Numbered from the stretch's first letter, positions 35,503-45,286 are shown. The stretch: 64,000 nt of DNA from Bacteroides pyogenes (GCF_014196225.1 NZ_JACIDI010000007.1:68024-132023), one strand, 5' to 3'. The notes: generated by a model not told the origin, from the letters alone. Made by a program: numbers and translations.

Positions 35503-36105
35503 TCACAATTGCCCGCTTTCCACCTGCAATACGATTCGTTCCACCATCTTGTCTTCCCCTTCGGGATCGTATTCTTTCTTCAGGCTGGCGCCGAACAGGG
35601 CGGCGAATGTCTGGTAAAATCCTGCCTTAAAAGGTCCCATGAATGCTTTTACCAGTTCGTAACTGGTTTGGTGGCTTTGCCGGTCTATCAGCTTTATCAA
35701 CAGTTTTCCCTGCGAAAAAGAGAGTTTTTTCATTTGCGGGGTATATTGTTCTTTCAGTCCTTTTTCCACCCGTTTGATGTGTTTGTTGCGAGCCTTCTCA
35801 TTGGGCAACGTTTGGAGGTATTCATAAGTTTCGATGATAGCCCGGTTCACCTCTTTGGAAATGGGATATACCTTTTTCACGTTTCTCACCAGTCGGTAAT
35901 ATTCAATCCGTTCCTTTTCGCTTTTGAACGAGAGCGGGCGGAAGATGTACACTGTCTTGAGTTGTACGCACGGTATCGTATCCCCTTCGTAAATACACAT
36001 CGGAACGAGGTATCCGCGGATGGGCTGTTGTTCCTGCGCCTGCACGCCGGGGCAAAGTAAGGCGACCGACAACCATAGGATGGCTATGGACAGATATTTC
36101 TTCAC
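35503..36105 (-). CDS. DUF4294 exported protein
   Basis: 200 residues: a signal peptide (1-23, MKKYLSIAILWLSVALLCPG) ending near VQAQ, then a DUF4294 domain (GDTIPCVQLKTVYIFRPLSF, YYRLVRNVKKVYPISKEVNR, GKLLIKLIDRQSHQTSYELV, FGASLKKEYDPEGED). The family is restricted to Bacteroidetes and has no known function; it is periplasmic or exported. Complete. Confidence 0.85.
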   Translation of the reverse strand: MKKYLSIAILWLSVALLCPGVQAQEQQPIRGYLVPMCIYEGDTIPCVQLKTVYIFRPLSFKSEKERIEYYRLVRNVKKVYPISKEVNRAIIETYEYLQTLPNEKARNKHIKRVEKGLKEQYTPQMKKLSFSQGKLLIKLIDRQSHQTSYELVKAFMGPFKAGFYQTFAALFGASLKKEYDPEGEDKMVERIVLQVESGQL

Positions 36106-36372
36106 CCTACAAAAATAGAATATTATTTGTTGATAATCAGCTTTGATTGTTTTTTCTCAGGCTCATTAACTTATTTAAACTGCCGGTATTGATTTTCTAT
36201 CCCGGAGTTCCTATGGAATTGAAATACGGAAATATTGATATTCAGCGTTATTCTCAGAAGTAGTTGCATTCCGTAAAAACGTTTGTTTTTGATTTTCAAC
36301 TTACTGTTTTTTATTGGTTTTATTGGTGCATGAGAGGTATATGTAATCATCATATAGAGCTGTTTTGTTATT

Positions 36373-36468
36373 CATATATATCCACCGTGGTAGCCATATA
36401 TATCTACCGCGCTGAGCATATATATCCACCACGCTGAGTATATATAGTCATCAGTGATGACTATATAT
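36373..36468. repeat. 22-bp dyad repeat family, locus 3, ending in a 29-bp palindrome
   Basis: Units start at 36381 (TCCACC), 36403 (TCTACC), 36425 (TCCACC) and 36447, exactly 22 bases apart. The last unit is rebuilt into a perfect palindrome, 36440-36468, with arms ATATATAGTCATCA and TGATGACTATATAT around one G. The flanking parts of 36106-36685 show nothing else. Confidence 0.85.
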
Positions 36469-36685
36469 GTATGGGATGCTATGAAAATATTTACGCGACA
36501 AGTAAATTAATATATTGATTTATTCTTTCCGGAGAGTTTTACTTATTCGGGATGAGCCAATAACCGCTACTCTTATCTATTAATCTGCGGTGTGATAGTG
36601 AATTGATCATTGGGAGGGAAGATTGGGCGAACGTTTTTGTGAATGTATATGACCGGGCTAAAGCGTGTGTAAAGCAAACGGCGCA

Positions 36686-36799
36686 ACTTCAGCGTATGTA
36701 TACGCTATGGAAACGGCTGTCAACTACGAAGTTCAAAGATTCAGCAATGACAGGATATACTTCAGCGTATGTATACGCTATGGAAACAACTGTCAACTA
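36686..36799. repeat. 41-bp direct repeat with 73-bp offset, each with a hairpin
   Basis: 36686-36726 and 36759-36799 differ at two bases. Each holds AGCGTAT-GT-ATACGCT, a 7-bp-arm hairpin, then GGAAAC and CTGTCAACTA. It is located about 50 bases downstream of the toxin-like gene's 3' end. An open frame of 72 codons crosses it but has no family similarity. Confidence 0.85.
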
Positions 36800-36851
36800 T
36801 AATGTGAAGGCGAAGTGTTAACTGGAAAAAGACGGAAATAACCGGCTTTTA

Positions 36852-37262
36852 TTATAACAATCCGAATCTTTTTAATTCAATTTTACTGATTCTGGAGTTA
36901 TGTTTAATTTTCTCACATACTGATGAAATATCTTCTGTGTTCAATGTGCCCAAACTGCTGCTTTTAAGAAGCTTATTCTTTTTTACCGCTTTAATTGAAG
37001 AACAATCTATATAACTGTCATGCGAAAGAAATTCATAATCCTTACCTTTAACCGGATGCTGCATAGCTTGTACGAAAGGAGGTAAGTTTATGTTGATATA
37101 AGAATTAAAAATAACGCCACCATAAACATTTCCATCATCATCAAAGCCAAGAACGACAAAGTATTTATCACGGCTGGTATCTCCGGGTTTTGGCACTACA
37201 CCATTGGCTTTGTTCATCGTAATGCGAAATACATCTCCTATTTTAATTTCCGAAGGCTTCAT
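36852..37262 (-). CDS. PemK/SH3-like putative toxin paired with Panacea antitoxin
   Basis: 136 residues. The pattern IKIGDVFRITM, KYFVVLGFDDDGNVYGGVIF, YEFLSHDSYIDCSSIKAV and LGTLNTEDISSVCEKI is like a PemK/MazF SH3-type barrel (GDI...R..vvl..... S.idc..i), but similarity is remote and the catalytic residues cannot be placed with certainty. It follows and overlaps the Panacea-domain gene by 20 bases, the standard order antitoxin then toxin. If correct it would be an RNase-type or other growth inhibitor. An alternative is a non-toxic partner protein. Confidence 0.5.
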   Translation of the reverse strand: MKPSEIKIGDVFRITMNKANGVVPKPGDTSRDKYFVVLGFDDDGNVYGGVIFNSYININLPPFVQAMQHPVKGKDYEFLSHDSYIDCSSIKAVKKNKLLKSSSLGTLNTEDISSVCEKIKHNSRISKIELKRFGLL

Positions 37263-37770
37263 TAAATGCTATCGAATCATTGATGTATTTAATAAGTTCT
37301 TCACCGGCGCCACCGTCACGGGCAATATCTCCCGGAGCAATTACATGGCTCCCCTTCTGTGCTCTTGCCTTTTCCCAACAACTTGTATGCGAAGTTTTTT
37401 CCAGTTCCGTAAAATTCATTTTCCCGTATTTGGAAATACATTCATCTAAAACTTTTATATCATATTCCGATAAATAATCTGTGTTAGAATCACGTTTGGG
37501 TAATAAATAGTAATCTACAACATTAATGTCACTTTTTATATGGGGAAGAATGCTTTTTTGACCTTTAATTGCATTGTATAGTTCCGTTGGAACGGGTCCA
37601 TGAGGAAGGGCACAGAATTTATCGGTTGTCATCAATTGCCCCCATTCCACCAAAGAACGCTGATTAGCAAAGTACAATATCTTGAACAAGCGATAATAGT
37701 CTATACCTCTCGTTTTATTGAGAATATAGAGTACTACTTCTATAATCTTTTGTTGCTCGAACTTTGTCAT
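37243..37770 (-). CDS. Panacea-domain (SocA-like) antitoxin
   Basis: 175 residues with the Panacea/SocA-like pattern: QQKIIEVVLYILNKTRGIDY, LFKILYFANQRSLVEWGQ, CALPHGPVPTELYNAIKG and the later helix DECISKYGKMNFTELEKTSH. Panacea domains are known as promiscuous antitoxins that pair with many unrelated toxins. The start MTKFEQQK at 37770 is chosen because a strong promoter (37811-37841) lies inside the longer upstream frame. First gene of a two-gene unit with the SH3-like protein. Probably autoregulated, but no operator is obvious. Confidence 0.75.
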   Translation of the reverse strand: MTKFEQQKIIEVVLYILNKTRGIDYYRLFKILYFANQRSLVEWGQLMTTDKFCALPHGPVPTELYNAIKGQKSILPHIKSDINVVDYYLLPKRDSNTDYLSEYDIKVLDECISKYGKMNFTELEKTSHTSCWEKARAQKGSHVIAPGDIARDGGAGEELIKYINDSIAFNEAFGN

Positions 37771-37810
37771 ATACTTATTGCCTAATGGATTGAATTTCTT
37801 TTGTTTAGTA

Positions 37811-37841
37811 CAAAGATAGCGCTTTCCCATATAAAATCAAA
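37811..37841 (-). promoter_or_regulatory. Promoter of the Panacea toxin-antitoxin operon
   Basis: The minus strand reads TTTG (37838-37841), 19 bases, TATCTTTG (37811-37818): the best -33/-7 match in the window. Expected transcript start near 37804, 34 bases before the chosen ATG. Confidence 0.65.
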
Positions 37842-37985
37842 AAAATCATTCTTATTTAACTTGGTTTCTTGCTTTTGCAGGCATATTGCTGAAAATATTG
37901 GCGATTGATATGGTAAAAAAGGAAGAGCTACCCGCAAGGTTTGAAAAAATGTCATTCTTTGGCTTCTAAAAAATATATTCTTTGC

Positions 37986-38015
37986 TTGCAGTTGGTCGTA
38001 CTTCATTTATTTTTG
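37986..38015 (+). promoter_or_regulatory. Putative promoter of the HHH/barrel protein
   Basis: TTG at 37986-37988, 19 bases, TATTTTTG at 38008-38015, 45 bases before the ATG at 38060. It lies 145 bases from the divergent antitoxin promoter. Confidence 0.55.
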
Positions 38016-38059
38016 CACCGCAAATTAAGTGTTGACCTTGAAAAAAACGAATCTACTGC

Positions 38060-40096
38060 ATGAAAAGAAATCGGCTGATATGGTTGATAAGTATTATGAA
38101 CAGTGTGTTGATAACTTCCGTTTGTAATGCTCAAGCACCTTCAGAACGTGTTTTAGAAGATATAATTGAAGAATCGTCTGTTAATAACGATGTTGAAGAA
38201 ATCGATTGGGAAGATGAGTTGGAAGAGCTTTCCCGCCGCCTTCGGGAACCGCTTGATATGAATACGGCTACACGCGAGCAGCTCCGGCAGTTTCCTTTTT
38301 TAACCGATCTCCAAATAGAAAATCTGTTGGCTTATATTTATGTAAACGGACCGATGCGGACTGTTTACGAACTGCAATTGGTGGATGGGTTCGACCGCAG
38401 AGCAATCGAATATCTGCTGCCTTTCGTCTGTGTGAGAGATATCAACAATCGGGAAGATTTCCGGTGGAAAAGCATGTTGAAAAACAGTCTGAAATATGGT
38501 GTGCATGAGGGATTAATTCGTTTGGATATACCGTTTTATAAACGAAAAGGTTATGAACATGCTTACCTCGGGCCTTCTGTTTATAACTCTTTGAAATACG
38601 TATTTCGTTATCGGGACAATCTGTATGCGGGAATGACTGCCGAGAAAGATGCCGGAGAGCCTTTCGGAGCTTTACACAACGGGAGGGGATACGATTATTA
38701 TTCGTTTTATGTTTTTCTTCGTCGCTGCGGACGTCTGAAAGCATTGGCATTGGGCAACTACCGCATAAGTTTCGGGCAGGGGCTTGTGCTCGGTTCCGGA
38801 TACCTGACGGGGAAGACGGCGTATGCTTTTTCCGGTCAGACCGTTGGGCAGGGTATCCGCAGACATGCCTCTACCGACGAAGTGAACTACTTCAGGGGAG
38901 CGGCTGCCACGCTTTCTCTTTCCGACAGATGGAATGTATCGGCTTTTTATTCGCATCGATTGATGGACGGTACGGTTGAGAACGGCGTCATTACTTCCAT
39001 GTATGGAACGGGCCTGCACCGCAGCCGGAAAGAGGCGGAGAAGAAAGACGCTTTCGCCTTGCAGTCGGCGGGAGGAAACGTTAGTTATGAACAACACCGT
39101 ATAAAGCTGGGTATAAGCGGGGTTTACTACTTTTTCAACCGGAGTTATGAACCGTTATTAACAGGATATTCACGCTACAGTCTGCACGGACGGAGGTTCT
39201 ATAATCTGGGGATGGATTATGCTTGTCGCTTCCATCGTTTTTCTGTTCAGGGCGAAACGGCGATGGGAAAACAGGGTTGGGCTTCGCTCAATCGTTTGGA
39301 ATATTCTCCGGCGCAAGGAACAAAACTGATGTTCATTCATCGCTACTATGCTTACGACTATTGGGCGATGTTTGCCCGTTCGTTTTCCGAAGGAAACAGC
39401 GTACAGAATGAAAACGGCTGTTATCTGGCAGTGGAAACCGCTCCGTTCCGCCGTTGGAATTTCTTCGCTTCGTTCGATCTGTTCCGGTTTCCGTGGAAGA
39501 AGTACCGGATCAGCAAACCTTCTGCCGGAGCCGACGGACTGTTTCAGGCAACTTTCTCGCCACGGAAGTATCTCACTATGTATCTCCGATACCGTTATAA
39601 ACAAAAAGAACGGGATGCGACGGGAACGGGCGGAAACGTTACGCAGCCCGTATTTCGCCATCAGCTTCGCTATCGGTTGGATTGCCACCCTTCAGAAGCG
39701 ATTTCATGCCGCACGACAATGGATTATGTTCATTTCCACGTCAAGGGAGAAACCGCTTCCGTCGGATACCAACTATCGCAAATGCTCTCTTATCGTTTGC
39801 CTTGGTTGGCTTTGAAAGCGCAGGTTCAGGGCAGCTATTTTTGTACCGGCGATTACGATTCGCGGGTGTATATTGCCGAAAAAGGGTTGCTTTATACATT
39901 CCATACTCCTTCCTTTCAGGGGCGTGGCATGCGGTGGACCGCTCATTTGCGCTACGACCTGAATGAGCATTGGATGCTGATAGCGAAGTTCGGCGAAACC
40001 ATCTATCGCGACCGTCGCGAAATAGGTTCGGGCAATGATCTGATTAAGGGAAATAAAAAAGCCGACCTGCAGATGCAGTTGCGTATGAAGTTTTAA
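38060..40096 (+). CDS. Helix-hairpin-helix domain outer-membrane beta-barrel protein
   Basis: 678 residues: a signal peptide (1-24), an acidic linker, a ComEA-like helix-hairpin-helix segment (about 66-130, LDMNTATREQLRQFPFLTDL and MRTVYELQLVDGFDRRAIEY), then about 540 residues of alternating aromatic strands (RYRDNLYAGMTAEKD, FYVFLRRCGRLKALALGNYR, FSFGQGLVLGSG-like turn, closing LQMQLRMKF with a C-terminal Phe) typical of an outer-membrane barrel. A periplasmic HHH domain attached to a barrel could bind DNA during uptake or release, but this is inference; the family is uncharacterised in Bacteroidetes. Confidence 0.8.
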   Translation: MKRNRLIWLISIMNSVLITSVCNAQAPSERVLEDIIEESSVNNDVEEIDWEDELEELSRRLREPLDMNTATREQLRQFPFLTDLQIENLLAYIYVNGPMRTVYELQLVDGFDRRAIEYLLPFVCVRDINNREDFRWKSMLKNSLKYGVHEGLIRLDIPFYKRKGYEHAYLGPSVYNSLKYVFRYRDNLYAGMTAEKDAGEPFGALHNGRGYDYYSFYVFLRRCGRLKALALGNYRISFGQGLVLGSGYLTGKTAYAFSGQTVGQGIRRHASTDEVNYFRGAAATLSLSDRWNVSAFYSHRLMDGTVENGVITSMYGTGLHRSRKEAEKKDAFALQSAGGNVSYEQHRIKLGISGVYYFFNRSYEPLLTGYSRYSLHGRRFYNLGMDYACRFHRFSVQGETAMGKQGWASLNRLEYSPAQGTKLMFIHRYYAYDYWAMFARSFSEGNSVQNENGCYLAVETAPFRRWNFFASFDLFRFPWKKYRISKPSAGADGLFQATFSPRKYLTMYLRYRYKQKERDATGTGGNVTQPVFRHQLRYRLDCHPSEAISCRTTMDYVHFHVKGETASVGYQLSQMLSYRLPWLALKAQVQGSYFCTGDYDSRVYIAEKGLLYTFHTPSFQGRGMRWTAHLRYDLNEHWMLIAKFGETIYRDRREIGSGNDLIKGNKKADLQMQLRMKF

Positions 40097-40181
40097 GCTG
40101 TATTTGCAATTAATAGGCTCTTTATCACAATTTGTGTAACTAATTTGGAGAATATTGCACATCCGTCTCTCCCTTGCTTCC

Positions 40182-40189
40182 TATTTTTG
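40182..40189 (+). promoter_or_regulatory. Candidate -7 element of the PUL operon
   Basis: TATTTTTG fits TAnnTTTG, 115 bases before the first susC ATG. The leader includes an inverted repeat (CCGA...TCGG near 40258-40270). -33 element weak. Confidence 0.4.
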
Positions 40190-40303
40190 TGCGAATGATA
40201 AAGAGGCTTGGACGATAGTTCGTATATAATCTAAGGCTCGAAATAATTGTAGCCGACTCCGAAAATCGGTTGCCGGTAAGTATTAACCAACAAATTCAAC
40301 AGT

Positions 40304-43300
40304 ATGAGAAACACGCTTAATTTAAGATTCAGCTTTCTTATCGCGTTTCTTTTGTTCATGCCCATGATGATTCATGCCTTTCCTCCGGAAGGCATAACAA
40401 TCAGAGGCAAGGTGACAGACGAAGCGTTGAAAGAAGCCGTTCCCGGAGCTAACGTAACTGTGAAGGGTACCACCATCGGAACAATCACCGGTTTCGACGG
40501 AACTTACAGCATTGTGGTTCCGAGTAAAAAATCGGTATTGGTCTTTTCGTTCATGGGCTATGTCACTCAGGAAATTACAGTGGGAGACAAAAGAACAATC
40601 GATGTCAGTTTGAAGGAAGACGCGAATGTGCTCGGAGAGGTGGAAGTCGTTGCTATCGCATACGGTAATCAGGATAAAAACCTGCTTACAAGCGCCGTAT
40701 CTTCCATCAGTAACAAAGAGCTGATAAAATCGCCGGTGGCAAGTGTCACCAATGTGCTGGCGGGAGCCATGCCCGGTGTTTCGTCGGTGCAGACCAGCGG
40801 ACAGCCCGGAAAGGATGCCGCAGCTATCTATGTACGCGGTTCGGGCTCGCTGAATGATTCGCAATCCAAACCGTTGATACTGGTAGATGGTGTAGAACGC
40901 GAGTTTTCTCAAATCGACCCGAATGAGATTGAAAGCATCTCTATCTTGAAAGATGCCTCTTCTACAGCCGTATTTGGTGTGCGGGGAGCCAACGGCGTGG
41001 TTCTGGTGACCACCCGGCGGGGAAAGAGCGGCAAACCGCAAATCAATGTAAGCACGTCGCTGGGCTTGCAACAGCCTATCTCGCTCGTAGAGCAGACCGG
41101 AAGCTATGAGTTTGCCCGTTTCTGGAACATCAAGCAGCAACTCGACGGAGTGGCAGACAAGAAGCGTTATTTTACTCCCGAGCAGGTAGAGGCTTATCGC
41201 ACCGGTTCGGATCCCATTATGTACCCCAGCATGGACTGGAAGAAGTATATCTTCCACGATGTGTATCTACAGAGCAAGAACAACATCAACATATCGGGCG
41301 GAAGTGAGGATGTAAAGTATTTCATCTCTATCGGTTACCTCTACCAGAATGGACTTTTAAAAGATCTTCCCGGACAGAAGTACAACAACAACTATCGTTA
41401 CGACCGTTATAATTATCGTGCCAATATCGACGCCAAGCTAACAAAAACTACGACCATGAAGTTGGGTATCGGCGGTAATCTGGGTAAAACGCAGGAGCCT
41501 CGCAGCGTGGTATCCGACACCGGACAAGACCAGAACCCGTGGGTTATCGCACAGATATGGTCGCATCCGTTTGCCGGACCGGGATTTATAGACGGGGTGC
41601 GCACGCTGGTTCCGAAAGACCTTGTTCCGCTTGGCGAAGTTCTTCGCGACGGTATGTTCGTCTTCTACGGAAAGGGCTATACGCAAAACTATCGTACCAA
41701 TTTGAATTTGGATTTGGACATTACTCAAAAAATGGACTTCCTGACGAAAGGCTTGAGCGTTTCCGTAAAAGGAGCGTACGACAATGCCTTCAAACTGTTT
41801 AAAAAGCGTCCGGGCGGTGATGTGGAGAGCCAAACCGTTTATTATAAGTCGTATTTCGACTCCAACGGCAATATGCCTGCCACCGATCCGGACTATGATA
41901 AGTCGTTGATTTATCTGCCTTCCGGCAGCGACACACCGCTGGGCTACGCCGAAGAGCGGGGACGCGACCAGAACTGGTATATAGAAGGGCGTGTGAACTA
42001 CGAACGCGCTTTCGGGAACCACAAAGTTTCCGGGCTTTTGCTGTATAATCAGTCACGCGATTACTACCCCGACGCATATACCTATATTCCCAGAAGCTAT
42101 ATCGGTTTTGTCGGCCGGGCTACTTACAGCTACTTGAGTAAATACCTGTTCGATGTAAACGTGGGTTACAACGGTTCTGAAAACTTCGCTCCCGGAAAGA
42201 ACCGTTTCGGGATTTTTCCCGCATTCTCCGCCGGATGGGTGGCAAGCGCGGAGAAGTTCATGGCCAACCAGCATGTGGTGGATTATCTGAAACTAAGACT
42301 CTCGTGGGGACGCGTGGGTAGCGATAAAGGCATCGACTCCCGCTTCATGTATATGCCTGCCGTTTGGCAACAATCGGGCGGATACAGCTTCGGAGTGAAT
42401 ACACCCGAAAATTCTCCCGCTTTTGGAATCACTAAAATAGGTAATCCGCATGTGACTTGGGAAACCGCCGACAAGCAGAATTACGGTATAGACGTTAAGT
42501 TTCTCGACAATCGCTTGTCGCTCAATTTCGACTATTTCATGGAGCGCCGTACGGGGATTCTCATCACTCCCGAATCCACTCCTGCCATCATCGCCACTTC
42601 CTTACCCAATTCAAATATAGGTAAAGTGAATAATCACGGTTACGAAGTGGCTCTCGGATGGAACGACGCGATAGGAAAGGATTTCAATTATTACATGAAC
42701 GCCAATGTGTCTTTTGCGCGCAATAAAATCATTTACCGCGACGAAGTACCCAAGCAGTTCAACTATATGAATGTGACGGGAGGATCCACCGGACGCCAGA
42801 CCAATGTATATAAATATATCCGCCTTTACCAGCAGGACGACTTTATAAAGGATGCAGAAAGCGGGCTGACCTTGAAACCCGAACTTCCACAGCCGTACCA
42901 GAAGGTATATCCGGGTGACGCGATGTATGCCGACCTCAACGGAGACAACATTGTGGATGGGAAAGACAGGTGTGTGGCAGGATACGCTACCCGCCCCGAA
43001 TATACATTCGGTTTGAACATGGGATGCAACTGGAAGGGATTCAGTTTCTCCATGCAATGGGCGGGCGCCGCCAACGTTAGCCGGATGTACGATATCGAAT
43101 ATCGTATTCCGTTCACTAACGCCGGCAAGCGCGGCTTGCTGACTTACTTCTACAATGATTGCTGGACTCCCGAAAACCAATTGGGAGCTGTTTATCCGCG
43201 TCCGGCAGAAGAATCGGAAAGCTGGAACTCCGAGCCTTCTACCTTATGGTTACAGGATGCTTCTTATCTCAGGTTGAAAAGTTTGAACGTAGGATATACC

Positions 43301-43480
43301 ATTAGCGGCAACCGCCTCCTGAAGAAGGTGGGAGTCAAATCTCTCGGAATCACCTTTAGCGGTTATAACCTGTTGACGTTCTCTCCGCTCAAGTATATCG
43401 ATCCGGAGAGCAACCCCGACCGGTTGGGAGATTATCCGTTAATCAAACTGTATAGTTTCGGTTTAAATCTTAACTTCTAA
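40304..43480 (+). CDS. SusC-family TonB-dependent outer-membrane glycan transporter (PUL copy 1)
   Basis: 1058 residues: signal peptide (about 1-25), carboxypeptidase-regulatory-like beta domain (ITIRGKVTDEALKEAVPGAN, FDGTYSIVVP), TonB-box-like segment GEVEVVAIAYG, plug with GAMPGVSSVQTSGQPGKDAA, ILVDGVEREFSQIDPNEIES and GVRGANGVVLVTT, then a barrel ending in LKYIDPESNPDRLGDYPLIK and a C-terminal Phe. With its SusD lid it imports oligosaccharides using TonB energy. It heads a run of seven same-strand genes (40304-53977) with gaps of 12-42 bases. No hybrid two-component regulator, SusR or ECF sigma/anti-sigma gene is adjacent. Confidence 0.95.
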   Translation: MRNTLNLRFSFLIAFLLFMPMMIHAFPPEGITIRGKVTDEALKEAVPGANVTVKGTTIGTITGFDGTYSIVVPSKKSVLVFSFMGYVTQEITVGDKRTIDVSLKEDANVLGEVEVVAIAYGNQDKNLLTSAVSSISNKELIKSPVASVTNVLAGAMPGVSSVQTSGQPGKDAAAIYVRGSGSLNDSQSKPLILVDGVEREFSQIDPNEIESISILKDASSTAVFGVRGANGVVLVTTRRGKSGKPQINVSTSLGLQQPISLVEQTGSYEFARFWNIKQQLDGVADKKRYFTPEQVEAYRTGSDPIMYPSMDWKKYIFHDVYLQSKNNINISGGSEDVKYFISIGYLYQNGLLKDLPGQKYNNNYRYDRYNYRANIDAKLTKTTTMKLGIGGNLGKTQEPRSVVSDTGQDQNPWVIAQIWSHPFAGPGFIDGVRTLVPKDLVPLGEVLRDGMFVFYGKGYTQNYRTNLNLDLDITQKMDFLTKGLSVSVKGAYDNAFKLFKKRPGGDVESQTVYYKSYFDSNGNMPATDPDYDKSLIYLPSGSDTPLGYAEERGRDQNWYIEGRVNYERAFGNHKVSGLLLYNQSRDYYPDAYTYIPRSYIGFVGRATYSYLSKYLFDVNVGYNGSENFAPGKNRFGIFPAFSAGWVASAEKFMANQHVVDYLKLRLSWGRVGSDKGIDSRFMYMPAVWQQSGGYSFGVNTPENSPAFGITKIGNPHVTWETADKQNYGIDVKFLDNRLSLNFDYFMERRTGILITPESTPAIIATSLPNSNIGKVNNHGYEVALGWNDAIGKDFNYYMNANVSFARNKIIYRDEVPKQFNYMNVTGGSTGRQTNVYKYIRLYQQDDFIKDAESGLTLKPELPQPYQKVYPGDAMYADLNGDNIVDGKDRCVAGYATRPEYTFGLNMGCNWKGFSFSMQWAGAANVSRMYDIEYRIPFTNAGKRGLLTYFYNDCWTPENQLGAVYPRPAEESESWNSEPSTLWLQDASYLRLKSLNVGYTISGNRLLKKVGVKSLGITFSGYNLLTFSPLKYIDPESNPDRLGDYPLIKLYSFGLNLNF

Positions 43481-43492
43481 AAAAGACGACTT

Positions 43493-45256
43493 ATGAATAG
43501 CATATTAAAAGGTTTTGGAGTTGCGTTGGGCTGCGCGCTGATGGCGTCTTGCTCCGAGATAAGTTTCGGAGACAGCTTTCTGGGCAAACAGCCGGAAAGC
43601 TCCGGCGCCACTACCGAAGAGATGTTCTCTTCGAAAGAGAATGCGGAGAAGGTGCTGACAAAGGCTTATACCGGATTGAGTTACGGATTGCCTACCGCTT
43701 CGGATTATAAGCTGGGAGGAAATATACTCGAATCTATTACCGACTTGTGTTACAGCTTCCGTGATAATATAAGCGACGGTCCGGTGAAGCTCTATTATAA
43801 CGGGGCTTTAGGAGCCAACAACGTACCAAGGAATTCGGCTTACAGGTTTGGAGCCAAATCGGATTGGACTACGATACGCTATGCCTGGCTGTATATTGAA
43901 AACATAGGAAAGGTTCCCAACATCTCCGATGCTGAAAAGAACGAAGGAGTGGCAGAGGCCAAAACACTGATCGCGCTCTCTTATTTCGAAATGTTGAGGT
44001 ATGTAGGAGGGGTGACTTGGTTGGACCATTATGTGGATGTGAATGAAGCCTTGAATTTCCCGCGGATTGGATTTGCGGAAACAGTGGAAAAGATAGTGGC
44101 ATTGCTCGATGAAGCCATCCCCACTTTGAAGTGGAAGCAGGACGATATTAATGACGGGCGGATGAGCAAAGCCGGAGCGATGGCATTGAAATTCAAAGTA
44201 CTTCACTGGGCTGCCAGTCCCGCTTTCAACTCCGATAAGAAATGGCATCCGGAAGCCGATAAATACACGTGTTACGGAAATTATAACGCGCAACGCTGGA
44301 AAGATGCCGAAACGGCAGGCAGGGAGTTCTTCGAGGAAATAGAGAAACAAAACGGCTATAAATTGATTCTCCCTTCGGCGAATACTCATCAGGCAAGACG
44401 TGCGGCTTATCGCAAAGCTTATTATGACCGTGGCGGAACGGAAGTGCTGATCTCGGTACGAAAAGGCTACCTTCCCGCTACACATGCCGATTTTATCGAC
44501 CAGCGATACTATACCGGGCCTACACTGAATTATGTTGACATGTTTCCTTGGGAAGACGGTTCGGACTTTCCGGAAGATTTCAATTGGAAGTCGCCTTCCC
44601 GCCAACCGTTCTTTAAATATTCCGAAAGCGAAAGCATGGTGCCTACCCGCGATCCGCGACTGTATGAAAACGTAGCCTGTCCCGGTGATACGTATTGTGA
44701 CGGAACTACCGCGCCTGTATACATGAACCATGCTTCCTACAAATCGGGTAGCGGATTCCTGATTATGAAATATATCTTGCAGGAAAACGGAGACCGCGCC
44801 AACCGCCCCGTACAATGGCCGCACACCCGGCTGGCAGAAATCATGCTGGGGTATGCGGAGGCCATCAACGAGGTCAATGGACGCCCGAACGACCGGGCTT
44901 ATCAATTGGTGAATGACGTACGTGAGAGAGTGGGGCTTTCGAAACTTCGTCCGGGAATGAACCGCGAGCAGTTTTTGGAGGCGGTGCTCAGGGAAAGAGC
45001 TTTGGAATTGGGATTCGAAGAGGTGCGTTGGTTCGATTTGGTGCGCAGAGACCGTCAGAGCGATTTCAAGAAGAAGTTGTACGGGCTGAAAAGCAGGGGG
45101 AATGATCTGAATCATCCTACGGCATTCACTTTTGAAAAGGTAACACTCCCCGACCGCTATTGGGTGGCCAACTGGGATACGAAATGGTATCTGGCCCCGA
45201 TTCCGCAAGACGAAATCAACAAGAAATACGGAATGACTCAAAATCCGGGTTGGTAA
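43493..45256 (+). CDS. SusD-family glycan-binding lipoprotein (PUL copy 1)
   Basis: 587 residues. The lipobox LMASC places the lipidated Cys at 20, followed by SEISFGDSFLGKQP; SusD_N (TEEMFSSKENAEKVLTKAYT) with TPR-like helices, and the C-terminal RagB/SusD domain with RLAEIMLGYAEAINEVNG and RERALELGFEEVRWFDLVRR. It sits over the SusC barrel and captures the glycan. Gap of 12 bases to the cognate susC. Confidence 0.95.
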   Translation: MNSILKGFGVALGCALMASCSEISFGDSFLGKQPESSGATTEEMFSSKENAEKVLTKAYTGLSYGLPTASDYKLGGNILESITDLCYSFRDNISDGPVKLYYNGALGANNVPRNSAYRFGAKSDWTTIRYAWLYIENIGKVPNISDAEKNEGVAEAKTLIALSYFEMLRYVGGVTWLDHYVDVNEALNFPRIGFAETVEKIVALLDEAIPTLKWKQDDINDGRMSKAGAMALKFKVLHWAASPAFNSDKKWHPEADKYTCYGNYNAQRWKDAETAGREFFEEIEKQNGYKLILPSANTHQARRAAYRKAYYDRGGTEVLISVRKGYLPATHADFIDQRYYTGPTLNYVDMFPWEDGSDFPEDFNWKSPSRQPFFKYSESESMVPTRDPRLYENVACPGDTYCDGTTAPVYMNHASYKSGSGFLIMKYILQENGDRANRPVQWPHTRLAEIMLGYAEAINEVNGRPNDRAYQLVNDVRERVGLSKLRPGMNREQFLEAVLRERALELGFEEVRWFDLVRRDRQSDFKKKLYGLKSRGNDLNHPTAFTFEKVTLPDRYWVANWDTKWYLAPIPQDEINKKYGMTQNPGW

Positions 45257-45286
45257 ATAGCATGTTAACTAATATTGATTGAAGAA

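Noticed and set aside
36603..36821. 72-codon frame on the plus strand
   Set aside because: It crosses the 41-bp repeats, has no similarity and no promoter-like element at a suitable distance.
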